DNA of 64,000 bases from Mesorhizobium sp. INR15 (GCF_015500075.1 NZ_CP045496.1:2366001-2430000); one strand, 5' to 3'. Counted from the first letter of the stretch, positions 42,216-53,152 are shown. Made by a program: numbers and translations. The notes: generated by a model not told the origin, from the letters alone.

Positions 42216-43625
42216 TCAAACCGCGGCCGGCAGCCGCAATTGCGTCAGCAGGCCGCCGCCGGGATGGTTGGACAAGCTGATCTCTCCGCCGGCGGCACGG
42301 GCGATGTTGCGGGCAATGGTCAGGCCGAGGCCAAGCCCGCCAGTCTGGCGGTTGCGGGACTGTTCCAGGCGCACGAACGAGCCGAAGACCGCATCGATCT
42401 GCGCCTGCGGGATGCCCGGGCCTTCGTCGCGGATGATCAGCGTGATCATGTCGTCCGTCCGGTGCAGGGTGAGATGCGCCTTCTTGCCGTAGGTCACGGC
42501 ATTCTGGACCAGATTGGTGACGCAGCGCCTGAGCGCGACCGGCCGCGCCATGCAGATCAGGCCGCGCGACCGGGTGTCGTCATTGTCGAACGAGGCATCC
42601 GGGAAGCCGTCGGCGATCGATTCCACGAGCGACCAGAAATCGATGCGTTCGCTCTTCTCCTCCGTCACCTCGAACGTGGCGAAATCGATGACCGAACTGG
42701 CAATGCTTTCGACGTCGGCAAGGTCATGAGTCAGTGCTTCGCGAACCGCTGATTTGCGCAGCAGTTCCAGGCGCAGCCGCATCCGGGTCATTGGCGTGCG
42801 CAGGTCGTGCGCCAGTGCTGCCGCCAGATGTTCGCGGTCCTCGACATATTCGCGCAATCTCGACTGCATGGCGTTGATCGCCTTGGCGGCGGCGCGGACC
42901 TCGCGGCTGCCGCTCTCGGTGATCGGCGGGCTCTTCAGGTCCTTGCCGATCCGATTGACGGCGGTTTCCATCATCCGGTACGGCGCGGTCAGCCGGCGCA
43001 GAGACCAGATCGACATGATCACCACCAATCCGGCAATCAATGAGTAGAGCGGCAGGCTGTCAAAACTCAGGATCGGACCGACCGGCGTGATCGGCTCGGT
43101 GAAGTTTAGCCACTGACCGTCGGCGAAGCGCAGCGAGGCCGTCAGCTTGTCGCTCTGGGCGAAATCGGAGGCCAGCACCAGAAGGTCGCGTTCGACCTGA
43201 CCGATATCGGGACCTTCGGCCGCGCCGGCGGCATCGTCGGCCTCGCGCGTCGCCGGATCGCGCCGCACGCGGGCGTCGGTAACGCCGAACTTCGACAGCC
43301 GCCCGACGAGAATGTCTTCCAGTTCAGCCAGTTCGTCGTCACCGGCGATGGATGAGCTGACGGCAGGTGTGTCCGAAACCGTGAGCGCATAGGTGGCGTT
43401 GAAAAGACCGGTCGCCGTTGCCTTGCGCTCCTCCGGGGTGGCTTCATGCATCAGCTGCACCAGGGAGAACGCGCGATCATTGAGCCGGTAGAGATCGACC
43501 ACGTCATTGGCGGCGGCGCGGTCACGCGACACGATATAGAGGGTCGCGACCTGGCTGATCAGGAGGCCGGCGATGACGATCAGCAGCACCCAGACAGGCA
43601 AGGTCTGCGGCAGGAAGCGTCTCAT
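42216..43625 (-). CDS. sensor histidine kinase
   Basis: 469 residues. Membrane helices at about 12-30 and 190-210 enclose a periplasmic domain of about 160 residues. A HAMP segment follows, then HisKA box HLAAALAHDLRTPMTRM with the phospho-His, N box NLVQNAVTYG, and G boxes DEGPGIP and GGLGLGLTIARNIA. The stop is 20 nt from choV, convergent. It is coupled to its response regulator by a 4-nt overlap. The signal is unknown. Confidence 0.92.
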   Translation of the reverse strand: MRRFLPQTLPVWVLLIVIAGLLISQVATLYIVSRDRAAANDVVDLYRLNDRAFSLVQLMHEATPEERKATATGLFNATYALTVSDTPAVSSSIAGDDELAELEDILVGRLSKFGVTDARVRRDPATREADDAAGAAEGPDIGQVERDLLVLASDFAQSDKLTASLRFADGQWLNFTEPITPVGPILSFDSLPLYSLIAGLVVIMSIWSLRRLTAPYRMMETAVNRIGKDLKSPPITESGSREVRAAAKAINAMQSRLREYVEDREHLAAALAHDLRTPMTRMRLRLELLRKSAVREALTHDLADVESIASSVIDFATFEVTEEKSERIDFWSLVESIADGFPDASFDNDDTRSRGLICMARPVALRRCVTNLVQNAVTYGKKAHLTLHRTDDMITLIIRDEGPGIPQAQIDAVFGSFVRLEQSRNRQTGGLGLGLTIARNIARAAGGEISLSNHPGGGLLTQLRLPAAV

Positions 43626-44338
43626 TCGGAGGTCGTCTCGGGCAGGAACTGGTAGCCGCCGCTGCGCACCGTCAGGATCAGTTTCGGCATTTTCGGGTCG
43701 TCTTCCATCTTGCGCCGCAGCCTGGAGACCAGGATGTCGATGCTGCGGTCGAAGGAATAGTCGCTGTCGCCGCCGGACAGTTCGATCAACTGGTCTCGGG
43801 TCAGCACGCGCTGCGCGCTCTTGACGAAGGTCTGCAGCAGGTTGAACTCAGCCATGGTCAGCTCGACCCTGACATCGTCGGGCGCAATCAATCGCCGGCG
43901 CGAACAGTCCATCGTCCAGCCGGCGAAGCGGTAGATCTGCTTGGTGGTGGCGCGCTTCGGCTCGGCGGCGCCATTGCGCCGCAGCACAGCGCGGATGCGG
44001 GCCAGCAGTTCGCGTGGGTCGAAGGGTTTCGGCACATAGTCGTCAGCCCCCATCTCCAGGCCGACGACGCGGTCGGTTGTCTCGGTGACGGCGGTCAGCA
44101 TGATGATCGGTGTCGAGTACTGGGCGCGAAGATCGCGGCACAGCTCCAGTCCGCTCTTGCCGGGCAGCATGACGTCGAGAACGATGAGGTCCACCTGTGC
44201 GCGGCGCAGGATGGTTTCCATCTCGATGCCGTCGGCGGCGACCGAAGTGTGCAGACCCCGCTTCTGGAAAAACTCCTGAAGCAGGTCGCGGATGCCCTTG
44301 TCGTCGTCAACGATCAGTATGTGTGCGTCGGATTTCAC
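43622..44338 (-). CDS. OmpR-family response regulator
   Basis: 238 residues. The receiver acidic pair is VDDDKG near the N-terminus, phospho-Asp lies in IVLDVMLPGKSG, and Lys in VPKPFDPRELLARI. The C-terminal winged helix has LTMAEFNLLQTFVKSAQRVLTRDQL and SIDILVSRLRRKME. The GTG at 44338, preceded by CAGGACC, is chosen because the nearby ATG at 44352 is out of frame; a TTG at 44365 is possible. It pairs with the kinase downstream. Confidence 0.9.
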   Translation of the reverse strand: MKSDAHILIVDDDKGIRDLLQEFFQKRGLHTSVAADGIEMETILRRAQVDLIVLDVMLPGKSGLELCRDLRAQYSTPIIMLTAVTETTDRVVGLEMGADDYVPKPFDPRELLARIRAVLRRNGAAEPKRATTKQIYRFAGWTMDCSRRRLIAPDDVRVELTMAEFNLLQTFVKSAQRVLTRDQLIELSGGDSDYSFDRSIDILVSRLRRKMEDDPKMPKLILTVRSGGYQFLPETTSE

Positions 44339-44574
44339 AGCGGTCCTGTCATGGTTCGCGGCCAAGCTACCTTATGTGGTGACCCACACGATAGAATTCA
44401 GGCCATATGTTGGCCAGTGGCGATGATGGGTTCACACCGGGTTTCTCAGACACACTTCAGAAACAAAATTCTACAGTTCAGAAAAACTCCTGAAAAAATT
44501 CAAAGGCATAACGGTGCCGTGGCGGTCAGGTCATCGGCTGCGACGCCAAGTCTCCGGAGTTTACGGATAAACCA

Positions 44575-44874
44575 ATGCAGAGGTTTTCGATCAGTTTGAT
44601 GGGTGCGTTGCTGAGCGTCTCGCTCGTCACTGCCGCTGTCGGACAATCGGATGCAAAAGTAGCGCTTACCCGGAGCGAGCGTTGCACCAATCTTAGCCAC
44701 CAATTTGATGAAGCCCTCGAAACCCACGCCACGGCAACGCAGGTCACCGCGGCAAAGGCACTTCAAAGAAAAGGCAACCGGTTCTGCGCCAACAAGAAAC
44801 AGGCACAGGGTATCCGGATGCTCGCAAATGCTCTGAAGCTGCTTGGAGTTACACCGAACGACCCGGTTCAGTGA
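44575..44874 (+). CDS. small exported protein, function unknown
   Basis: 99 residues with a signal peptide (FSISLMGALLSVSLVTAAVGQ) and a mature helical part containing two Cys that could form a disulfide. I recognise no family. GGAT precedes the ATG. It lies 38 nt upstream of another small exported protein and may be co-transcribed with it. Confidence 0.6.
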   Translation: MQRFSISLMGALLSVSLVTAAVGQSDAKVALTRSERCTNLSHQFDEALETHATATQVTAAKALQRKGNRFCANKKQAQGIRMLANALKLLGVTPNDPVQ

Positions 44875-44912
44875 AACTCGAATTCGACCAGCATAAAAAA
44901 GGAAACGAAGCC

Positions 44913-45194
44913 ATGAACAAGTCCCTCCTCTCCGCTCTCGGCCTGGCCGTTGCTCTCGCCTTCTCGATGCCAGCTCTCGGCAACGCCGCCGCCACCACCG
45001 CTGCTCCGGCCGCTGCCGCCACCACGACTGCTCCGGCTACGACCGCGCCGGCTACCGCCGCGCCGATGAAGGCTGCTCCGAAGAAAGCCGAGATGAAGAA
45101 GGCCATGGCCTGCAAGGTGACCAAGACCCACAAGTGCCCGGTCAAGAAGGCCAAGAAGATGGCTCCGAAGAAGATGGCGCCGAAGAAGCCCTGA
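44913..45194 (+). CDS. small exported Ala/Thr/Pro- and Lys-rich protein
   Basis: 93 residues. A signal peptide runs to about ALGNAA. A low-complexity stretch of Ala, Thr and Pro follows, then a strongly basic tail of KK and PKK units with two Cys (CKVTKTHKC). The tail resembles histone H1-like repeats, but the signal peptide puts it outside the cytoplasm. AAAAGGAAACG precedes the ATG at 44913. It may bind polyanions or the cell surface; the function is unknown. Confidence 0.65.
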   Translation: MNKSLLSALGLAVALAFSMPALGNAAATTAAPAAAATTTAPATTAPATAAPMKAAPKKAEMKKAMACKVTKTHKCPVKKAKKMAPKKMAPKKP

Positions 45195-45218
45195 TCCAAG
45201 CAAACTTCTTGTTGTGAT

Positions 45219-45257
45219 GCATGTCATTTGATTGCCAAAACTTTTTGAGCGACATGC
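45219..45257. repeat. RIME-like palindrome (single arm pair)
   Basis: GCATGTC and GACATGC, 25 nt apart, with interior resembling the second palindrome of the element at 28172-28250. It appears to be a partial or degenerate copy. Confidence 0.5.
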
Positions 45258-45281
45258 GGTAGCGCAAGCTGGCTTTTAGAA

Positions 45282-45314
45282 GGCCACTCCAGCCGGGTTT
45301 TGGCTGGAGTGGCC
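45282..45314. terminator. perfect 13-bp hairpin
   Basis: GGCCACTCCAGCC and GGCTGGAGTGGCC flank a 7-nt loop. On the plus strand only CTT follows, so it may terminate weakly or stabilise the 3' end of the preceding small genes. Confidence 0.6.
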
Positions 45315-45387
45315 CTTCCGCCGCTTCCCGCCCGGTATCCTGATCCCATTCTACTGTTCGCAATCCGGCCCTGTAGGACCATTCCGC

Positions 45388-45753
45388 ATGAAGAAGCGGG
45401 TTTCCTCCGTTCTGCGCTCCATGGCTCTTGGCGGCCTGATTGCCACCGGCGCGGCCCGGGTGCTGATCCTTTTCACCGCCAGCCCCGTGCCTGATCTGGC
45501 CAGCGGCAGAACCGAGCCTTCGCTTTTCGCACCCGAGATTTCCGCCAACTGGGACTACATCACGCCGCTTCAAACCTGGCTGCTGATCGTCCTCACCAGC
45601 GCTACGCTGACCTGCTTTGCCGCCTGGGGGCTTTTTGCGTGGCTGGAGCGCCAGGCGGATGCGGCCGGAAACAAGCCTCGACCCGATACGCAGCCGCCAG
45701 CAAGCGCACGGCAGGTTCCATCCCGGCGCATGTTTGGCCGCCAGGGCCGTTGA
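45388..45753 (+). CDS. small membrane protein, function unknown
   Basis: 121 residues with two likely membrane helices, at about 14-32 and 62-85 (TWLLIVLTSATLTCFAAWGLFAWL), and a charged, Pro-rich C-terminus. No family recognised. The reading frame is free of overlap with other genes, but no strong ribosome-binding site is seen, so the start is uncertain. Confidence 0.55.
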   Translation: MKKRVSSVLRSMALGGLIATGAARVLILFTASPVPDLASGRTEPSLFAPEISANWDYITPLQTWLLIVLTSATLTCFAAWGLFAWLERQADAAGNKPRPDTQPPASARQVPSRRMFGRQGR

Positions 45754-45887
45754 ACGGCATCCGACAATTCCCACATATCCTGGAATGACCGCCGCCGGCT
45801 TCCGGTGGCGTGCTTCCAAATAGACGACGGCCGTCGCGGATGCCAAAATGCGTGCCAGGTCGTCGCTCATGCGAATTGTCGGTTCCA

Positions 45888-46193
45888 ATGCCTGAAATCA
45901 CCACAAAGCCGCGCGTCCAGGTCAAGCCACAGGTCGAGCGGCCCAAGCTCTACAAGGTCATCCTCATCAATGACGACTTCACGCCACGCGAATTCGTGGT
46001 GACAGTGCTGAAGGGCGAGTTCAAACTCAGCGAAGACCAGGCGCACCGGGTGATGATAACCGCGCACCGGCGCGGTGTCTGCGTCGTAGCCGTGTTCACC
46101 AAGGACGTCGCCGAGACCAAGGCGACGCGGGCGACAGACGCGGGCAAGGCAAAGGGCTATCCGCTGATGTTCACGACCGAGCCTGAGGAGTAG
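45888..46193 (+). CDS. clpS: ATP-dependent Clp protease adaptor ClpS
   Basis: 101 residues. The conserved core LYKVILINDDFTPREFVVTVL and the later HRRGVCVVAVFTKDVAETK are the N-degron-binding pocket and ClpA-contact regions of ClpS. It delivers N-end-rule substrates to ClpAP in the cytoplasm. The ATG at 45888 gives the normal short flexible N-terminus. Alphaproteobacteria often have two ClpS paralogues, so this may be either one. clpA is not in view. Confidence 0.93.
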   Translation: MPEITTKPRVQVKPQVERPKLYKVILINDDFTPREFVVTVLKGEFKLSEDQAHRVMITAHRRGVCVVAVFTKDVAETKATRATDAGKAKGYPLMFTTEPEE

Positions 46194-46208
46194 AGCAGGG
46201 GCGCTCTT

Positions 46209-48290
46209 CTACCGCCCCTCGCGGTACCACATCGAGCCCATTGCCAGGAGCAGCAGGCCAAGGCCGAGGAAGCCGCCGAACAGCGGCACGCGCGACACCG
46301 CCTTCAGGACGCTGTCATCGGTGGTGCGCAGGCCGATCCAGTCGCTGCCCGCTGCCTCGCCCGAAGAACGCACCGGCACGATGGAGGGCAAGGTGATATC
46401 GCTGCCGCCGAGGGCCGATGCCGCCGCCAGCCGCCGCACGCTTCCGCCGGTGGCTTCCGCCGGCGCCTTCAACCGGTCCTGGGTGGAAATGACATCGGAG
46501 AATTCCGGCGCATTGACAGGCCCGACATGGGCGAGCGCCGTCAGGTCGCCATTGGCGATCTGGTAGAGGCCGATCTCGCGGGTCTCGACGCTGCCGAGGA
46601 AGACGCCGGGTTCGGATTTCTCGAGCTTGACCGCCAGTGTCTTGCCGGTGGGGGTGATGATCTGGGCTGGGCCGGGGTCGTCGCTCATGGTCTGGCGGCG
46701 GATTTCCAGCACCATGCCACGGCCATCGGCGGTCAGCCGTTCCTCCTCGAGTTCCGGTTCCTTCATCAGCCAGTGGGCGATGCGGCGGTAGAGTTGGACA
46801 TGCGGCCCGCCGCCTTCGAAGCCACGCGCCCACAACCAGCCCTGGTCTGACAGGAGCATGCCGACGCGGCCTTCGCCCTTGCGGTCGAGCAGCAGCAGGG
46901 GCCGGTCGTCGGCCCCCTTCATCACCACTTCTCCCTCGGGATTCTTGACGCCGATGGTGCGGAACCAGCGGCTCCAGTGCGGCGGCTCGGTGGCCGAGCC
47001 GTCGAGCCCACGTGTCACCGGATGACGCTGGCCGAGATCGGTGAGGCGCGGATAGAAGGCCTTTTCGACGATCTCGCCGGTCGGCATCGCCGGCAACGCC
47101 GACATCAATGGCGTGCGGGCGATCGAGGCTTCACCGGCATATTCGGGTCCGGCGGCGATCAGCAGTGCGCCGCCCTTTTCGACATATTCGGCGATGTAGT
47201 CGTAATAGAGGATCGGCAGCACGTCGCGGTGCTGGTAGCGGTCGAAGATAATAAGGTCGAAATCCTTGATCTTCTCGACGAACAATTCGCGCGTCGGGAA
47301 GGCGATCAGCGACAGTTCATTGATCGGCGTGCCATCCTGTTTTTCCGGCGGCCGCAGAATGGTGAAGTGGACGAGATCGACCGAGGCGTCGGACTTCAAC
47401 AGATTGCGCCAGGTGCGCTCGCCGGCATGCGGTTCACCAGAGACCAGCAGCACGCGCAGATTTTCGCGGATGCCGTCGACCAGCGCGATGGCGCGGTTGT
47501 TGGTGTCGGTCAATTCATCGGGTTCGCGGTCAATGGCAAGTTCAACGATGTTGCGCCCGGCGCCGGGAATGGTGACCTGCAGCGGCATTACCTGGCCGAT
47601 GGTGGCATGTTCGATCGCGACCTGTTCGCCATTGACCGAAACGCGGACATCGACCGGCGCGGCGTTGTTGTCGGTCGAAATGACACGGTAGGTCATGTCG
47701 AGCGGCTTGCCGACCAGACCGAAACGCGGCGCGCTCTCGAAGCGGATGCGGCGATCCTTCTCGTGATCGTTGCCGGTGATCAGCGCATGTAGCGGAGCAT
47801 TGAAGTCGGGAGCGCCGGCCGGTGCGTCATGCACCTCGCCATCGGTGATCATGATGGCGCCGCCGATGCGCGATGGCGGCACATCGCGGAAGGCGCCTTC
47901 AAGCGCGCCGAAAAGCTTCGTCTCGGTGCGTTCCTCCGCGGCTTCGGATCTGCCGGCCTCGACGACGCGCACGTCGAACTGCTTGAAGCGGCCAAGACGC
48001 TGCTGAAGGCCGGCCAAGGCCTCGTCCGTCTGTTTGGTGCGATCGCCGATATCCTGGCTTTGGCTGCGGTCGACAACCAGAGCAACGACGCTTTTCAGCG
48101 GTTCACGCTCCTCGTTGAGGAAGACCGGGTTGAGCAAAGCGGCGCCAAGCGCCAGCAGGGCAACGAAGCGGAAGACCGCACCGCGCTGGCGAAACCACAG
48201 GCCGACAAGCGCCAGCAGCGCCAGCGGGACCAGCACGATTGCCAGAAGCGGCCAGGAGATCAGCGGTTCGAAGGAGATCGACCAGTTCAT
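46209..48290 (-). CDS. membrane protein with GATase1-like and vWA-like features
   Basis: 693 residues. Two membrane helices at the N-terminus (about 12-32 and 38-55) and one near the end (FLGLGLLLLAMGSMWY) bracket a large periplasmic part. A MIDAS-like DxSxS occurs as VVDRSQSQD near residue 74. A glutamine-amidotransferase-like block, YVEKGGALLIAAGPEYAG, lies around 375. It is the last gene of the MoxR operon. The family is usually annotated as a glutamine amidotransferase-like membrane protein; activity is unproven. Confidence 0.8.
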   Translation of the reverse strand: MNWSISFEPLISWPLLAIVLVPLALLALVGLWFRQRGAVFRFVALLALGAALLNPVFLNEEREPLKSVVALVVDRSQSQDIGDRTKQTDEALAGLQQRLGRFKQFDVRVVEAGRSEAAEERTETKLFGALEGAFRDVPPSRIGGAIMITDGEVHDAPAGAPDFNAPLHALITGNDHEKDRRIRFESAPRFGLVGKPLDMTYRVISTDNNAAPVDVRVSVNGEQVAIEHATIGQVMPLQVTIPGAGRNIVELAIDREPDELTDTNNRAIALVDGIRENLRVLLVSGEPHAGERTWRNLLKSDASVDLVHFTILRPPEKQDGTPINELSLIAFPTRELFVEKIKDFDLIIFDRYQHRDVLPILYYDYIAEYVEKGGALLIAAGPEYAGEASIARTPLMSALPAMPTGEIVEKAFYPRLTDLGQRHPVTRGLDGSATEPPHWSRWFRTIGVKNPEGEVVMKGADDRPLLLLDRKGEGRVGMLLSDQGWLWARGFEGGGPHVQLYRRIAHWLMKEPELEEERLTADGRGMVLEIRRQTMSDDPGPAQIITPTGKTLAVKLEKSEPGVFLGSVETREIGLYQIANGDLTALAHVGPVNAPEFSDVISTQDRLKAPAEATGGSVRRLAAASALGGSDITLPSIVPVRSSGEAAGSDWIGLRTTDDSVLKAVSRVPLFGGFLGLGLLLLAMGSMWYREGR

Positions 48291-48354
48291 GTCTTACCCC
48301 TTCCTCTGCCGGGGAGAGGTAATCCGCACAGTCTGTGCAACAAAGAAGGTCATC

Positions 48355-51177
48355 TCACTGCCCCAGCCGTTCGAGCAGTATGGGGACATGCACCTGATCG
48401 GATTTGTAGTTTCCGGTCAGCATGTACATCATGATGTTGACGCCGGCACGCATCGCATAAATGCGCTGCATCGGATCATTCGGCACGGTCGGCAGCAAGG
48501 CATCGCCATTCTCGTCAACCGCCCAGGCACCAGCGAAATCATTGGCGGTGATCATGATCGGCGAGACGCCGTCGCCGGTGCGCACCGGACGGTTCTCGGT
48601 GTTGCTGGCGTCGAGCGACGCCTCGACCCAGAGCGGACTGCCGTTGAAGCGGCCGGGAAACTCGGGAAGGATGAAGAAGGATTTGGTCAGCACATGGTCG
48701 GCCGGCACCGGTTCCAGCGGCGGCACGTTGAGATTGCCGAGGATGTCGCGAAGCCGCTCTGTCGCCGGGCTGGTCGAATCGGCGCCGATGCCGTTGGCGA
48801 ACTGGTCGCGGGTGTCGAACAGCACGGTTCCGCCTTGCTGCATATAAGCGTCGACGCGGGCGATCGCGGCCTCGGTCGGCATCGGGGCGGCGGGATCGAT
48901 GGGCCAGTAGATCAAGGGATAGAAGGAGAGCTCGTCCTTCGAAATGTCGACGCCGGCCGGTGCGCCCGGCTCGAGTGCTGTCTTCTCGATGAGGAAGCGG
49001 GTCAGGCCCTCGAGGCCGGCGCGGCTGATCGAATCGACCCCCGGCACGCCGGTCAACACATAGGCGATGCGGGTCTTGGAAATATCCTCGATGGCCGCGG
49101 CATCGCCAGGCTTGGCATCGTCGGCGCGGGCGAGGTCGGCGTGGCCCAAGAGCGCGCCAAACGCGATCAGCAATGCGGCGGTGGTTGTGACCGCGCTGCC
49201 ACGCCGCCGCCGGCGGGCAAAGAGGCCGCCCATCCAGAACACCGCCAGCGTATCGAGCACCATCAGGCCCAGCGCTGCCGCCACCAGGCCGCCCTTCAGA
49301 TTGCGCGATTCATCGAAGGCATACTGGATCGTGGTGACGGGCACGGCGATCTGTGGGCGCACCAGCGGTGCGAAGGCGCTGCCGGCCTCGAGAAGATTGT
49401 GAGCGAAGACACCGGCCTCGGAGCCGTAGAGGCCAGGCGGGTTCTCGAAGGTCACGGGCAGCAAGCCAGCGCCCGGCACCAGCGGCCGTGCATCGGGCGT
49501 CGGCGGCACCAGCGTGCCTTCGGCCGATATCATACGGTAAGGCGCCAGCGAGGTGGCGGCGGCTTCGGCGTTGGCGACCGCCGCGCCCTGGTTGCGCGAT
49601 ATCTGCACGATGCGGCGCAGCATCTCGACGAAGCTGCCCGAGATCGGCAGGTTCGACCATGTCGCCTCGGGCGTGACATGGAACAGCACCAGCGTGCCCT
49701 TGCCCTTTTTCAGCCCGGTGACAAGCGGCGTGCCGTCGGCAAGGGCGGCCCAGGTGCGCTCGACAATATCGGGTGTCGGCTCGGCCAGAACCTGCCTCGT
49801 CACGGTCACTTCGGTCGGTGGCGCCAGATCGGCGAAAGGGCCTGCCTTCGGAAATTCGGTGACCGGCTGCGGCGAGGTCCATGACAGCGCGCCGCCAAGC
49901 GAACGTTCGCCGGTGCGCAGGCGGACCGGCAACAGGTCGTCGTCATTGCCGGCGGCAGCCAGCCGCGAGCCGGCGAAACGCACCAGCGTGCCGCCATTGT
50001 CGACCCAATCGGCCAGCCTCTGGTGGACCTGTTCGGGAATGGTGCCGACGTCGGCCATGACGATCATCGCCGGCTTCTGGTCGAGGATCTGCGGAATGGC
50101 GTCGGCGAGATCGGCGCTCGACGGTTCGACGAGGTCGGCGAAGGGCTGCAGCGCGCGCCTGATGTAGTAGAGCGGCGACAGAAGCGGCTGCGCCTGATCG
50201 GCCTCGGCCTGCGACAGCAGGCCGACACGGCGGCGCTTGGAGCTCTCGTCCAGCACGCGCACGGCGCCCGCCTGGCGTTCACCGTCTAGCGCGATCGAGG
50301 CGAAGTCGTTGCGCAACTCGAACGGCACCGACATGGTGCCGGTGGCGGTGGCTTCGCCCGGCGCGAAGGTCAGCGTCGCATCGGCGATGCGGCGGCCCTT
50401 GTCGTCGAAGGCGCCGGCGGTGATCTGTGCGGGGGCCGGATCGCCCGGCGCCCGGATGGCGGTGAGGGCAAACCCGTCGACCTGGTTCTCGGCGCCGGTG
50501 AGGCCGGTGAGCGCCAGCCGATCGGAACTGGCCCACACCACACGCGCGGCGTTTTTGGACAGAAGCGTGTTGAAGGCAGCTTCATCGCCTTTCGCTGCCA
50601 GGCCATCGGCGAGCACGGCAACGCTGGCGCCGGGCAAGGTTTCCAATGCTCCGGCGACGCGGGCATAGACGGCAGGGCGGTCGGTCGGGATCGGCCGCGG
50701 CTTTGCCGCGCGCAACCGGTCAAGTGCCGCGGCGGCATCAAAGGGCCCGACCTCGGCATTGGGCTTTTCGGCGGTGAAGGCGATGATGACAGGCACACCG
50801 TTCGAGCCGGCATCGGCGATCAGCCGTTCGGCGGTGGCAACGCGCTTACCCCAGTCGGCGGCGCTGGCCCAGTCATTGTCGATGACGAGCGCAAGTGCCG
50901 CACCCTCGGCGGGCAGTTTCTCACGCGGGTTGAAAACCGGTTCGGCCAATGCGGCAACGATCAGCGCCGCCATCAGGAGCCTGAGCAGCGTCAGCCACCA
51001 GGGGCTTTGTTGCGGCGTCTCCTCGCGCTTCAGCACCCGCGCCAGGATTTTCAATGGCGGGAAGATCTCCGCCTGTGGCTTCGGCGGGGTCAGCCGCAGC
51101 AGCCACCAGATAACAGGCAGCGCCAGAAGGCCCCAAAGCACCATCGGCGCGCCGAAGGAGAGAGCCAGCCAACTCAT
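48355..51177 (-). CDS. BatA-domain / DUF4159 membrane protein
   Basis: 940 residues. The N-terminal 90 residues are a BatA-like double-helix membrane anchor (MSWLALSFGAPMVLWGLLAL, then LRLLMAALIVAALAEPVF). A long extracytoplasmic region follows, then two more membrane helices near 645-665 and 680-700, and a C-terminal DUF4159 domain of about 220 residues (RIAYVLTGVPGVDS through to the end). The ATG at 51177 overlaps the DUF58 stop by 4 nt. The 64-nt gap to the next gene holds a palindrome (CCTCT / AGAGG around 48312). Function unknown; a MoxR client is likely. Confidence 0.85.
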   Translation of the reverse strand: MSWLALSFGAPMVLWGLLALPVIWWLLRLTPPKPQAEIFPPLKILARVLKREETPQQSPWWLTLLRLLMAALIVAALAEPVFNPREKLPAEGAALALVIDNDWASAADWGKRVATAERLIADAGSNGVPVIIAFTAEKPNAEVGPFDAAAALDRLRAAKPRPIPTDRPAVYARVAGALETLPGASVAVLADGLAAKGDEAAFNTLLSKNAARVVWASSDRLALTGLTGAENQVDGFALTAIRAPGDPAPAQITAGAFDDKGRRIADATLTFAPGEATATGTMSVPFELRNDFASIALDGERQAGAVRVLDESSKRRRVGLLSQAEADQAQPLLSPLYYIRRALQPFADLVEPSSADLADAIPQILDQKPAMIVMADVGTIPEQVHQRLADWVDNGGTLVRFAGSRLAAAGNDDDLLPVRLRTGERSLGGALSWTSPQPVTEFPKAGPFADLAPPTEVTVTRQVLAEPTPDIVERTWAALADGTPLVTGLKKGKGTLVLFHVTPEATWSNLPISGSFVEMLRRIVQISRNQGAAVANAEAAATSLAPYRMISAEGTLVPPTPDARPLVPGAGLLPVTFENPPGLYGSEAGVFAHNLLEAGSAFAPLVRPQIAVPVTTIQYAFDESRNLKGGLVAAALGLMVLDTLAVFWMGGLFARRRRRGSAVTTTAALLIAFGALLGHADLARADDAKPGDAAAIEDISKTRIAYVLTGVPGVDSISRAGLEGLTRFLIEKTALEPGAPAGVDISKDELSFYPLIYWPIDPAAPMPTEAAIARVDAYMQQGGTVLFDTRDQFANGIGADSTSPATERLRDILGNLNVPPLEPVPADHVLTKSFFILPEFPGRFNGSPLWVEASLDASNTENRPVRTGDGVSPIMITANDFAGAWAVDENGDALLPTVPNDPMQRIYAMRAGVNIMMYMLTGNYKSDQVHVPILLERLGQ

Positions 51178-52147
51178 GCGCCGACCTTTCCAGGCTGACC
51201 TATGGGCATGCCAGGCTGACCTATGGGCATGCCGGGCTGACCGCCACTGGCGGCATAGCCACCATCGGCGGTCATTGCCATGTGCAGGCGTACCAGCGCG
51301 TCGGAGGCGAGGCGGTCGGTGTGGTTGACGGTAAAGCTCCAGCCCAGCCGTTTGCACCAGCTGGCCAATTCCCCGCGGCGGGCGGTGTAGAGCAGGCGGT
51401 ATTCATCGCCCAGCATCTCGGCGCGGCCGGCTGTCAGCTTGTCGCCGGTCTCGGGGTCGGTGAATTCGGTGCGGCCGGCATAGGGGAAGGTTTCCTCGGC
51501 CGGATCGGCAACCTCGATCAGATGCGCACGCACGCCGTGGCGGGCCAGTACGTCGAGCCAGGCCATCGTCTCCTCGACAGGGTCGAGAAAATCGCTGGCA
51601 ATGACAATATTGGAGAAGCGGCGGATGCCGGACAGGTCAGGCTTGGCCGGAAGATCGCCGGCATGTATGAGCTGGGCCGCGATGCGCTCGGCGCCGTTGC
51701 GGGCCGTGAACGGATCGGTCAGGCCCGGCCAGGCGATGCGCTCGCCGCTGCGCGACAGAAGCTCGGCCATGGCCAGCGCCAGGACCAGGGCCCGCGACTG
51801 CTTTGACACGCTGGCGCCGGTCGATTTGTAAAGCATGGACGGCGACGGATCGGCCCACAGCCAAACCGTATGAGCGGCTTCCCATTCGCGGTCGCGCACA
51901 TAGGTATGGTCGTCGCGCGCTGAACGGCGCCAGTCGATGCGCGAGGAATCGCCTTCGACATAGGGCCGGAACTGCCAGAAATTCTCGCCGATGCCGCGCT
52001 TGCGGCGGCCATGCCAGCCGGCAATCACCGTGTTGACGATGCGGCGCGCCTCGACCAGCAGGTCCGGCACCAGCGAAGCCCGCAGCCGGCCACGGGCGAG
52101 CGCATCGCGTGTCGCTGCCGGTGCCTGGACTTCGCCTATGCGCGCCA

Positions 52148-52148
<1 letters not shown>
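51174..52148 (-). CDS. DUF58-family protein
   Basis: 324 residues. The DUF58 signature appears as ENFWQFRPYVEGDSSRIDWRRSARDDHTYVRD around residues 55-85, followed by a vWA-like fold with WADPSPSML. DUF58 proteins accompany MoxR ATPases and BatA-type membrane proteins. The C-terminus carries a GQPGMPI tandem repeat from a 21-bp DNA duplication. The start codon shares one base with the MoxR stop (TGATG). Confidence 0.9.
51191..51242. repeat. 21-bp in-frame tandem repeat at the 3' end of the DUF58 gene
   Basis: Two full copies (51191-51211, 51212-51232) and half of a third (51233-51242) of a 21-bp unit encode GQPGMPI repeats. Since 21 is a multiple of 3, copy-number change would keep the frame. 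Confidence 0.9.
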
Positions 52149-53152
<1,004 letters not shown>

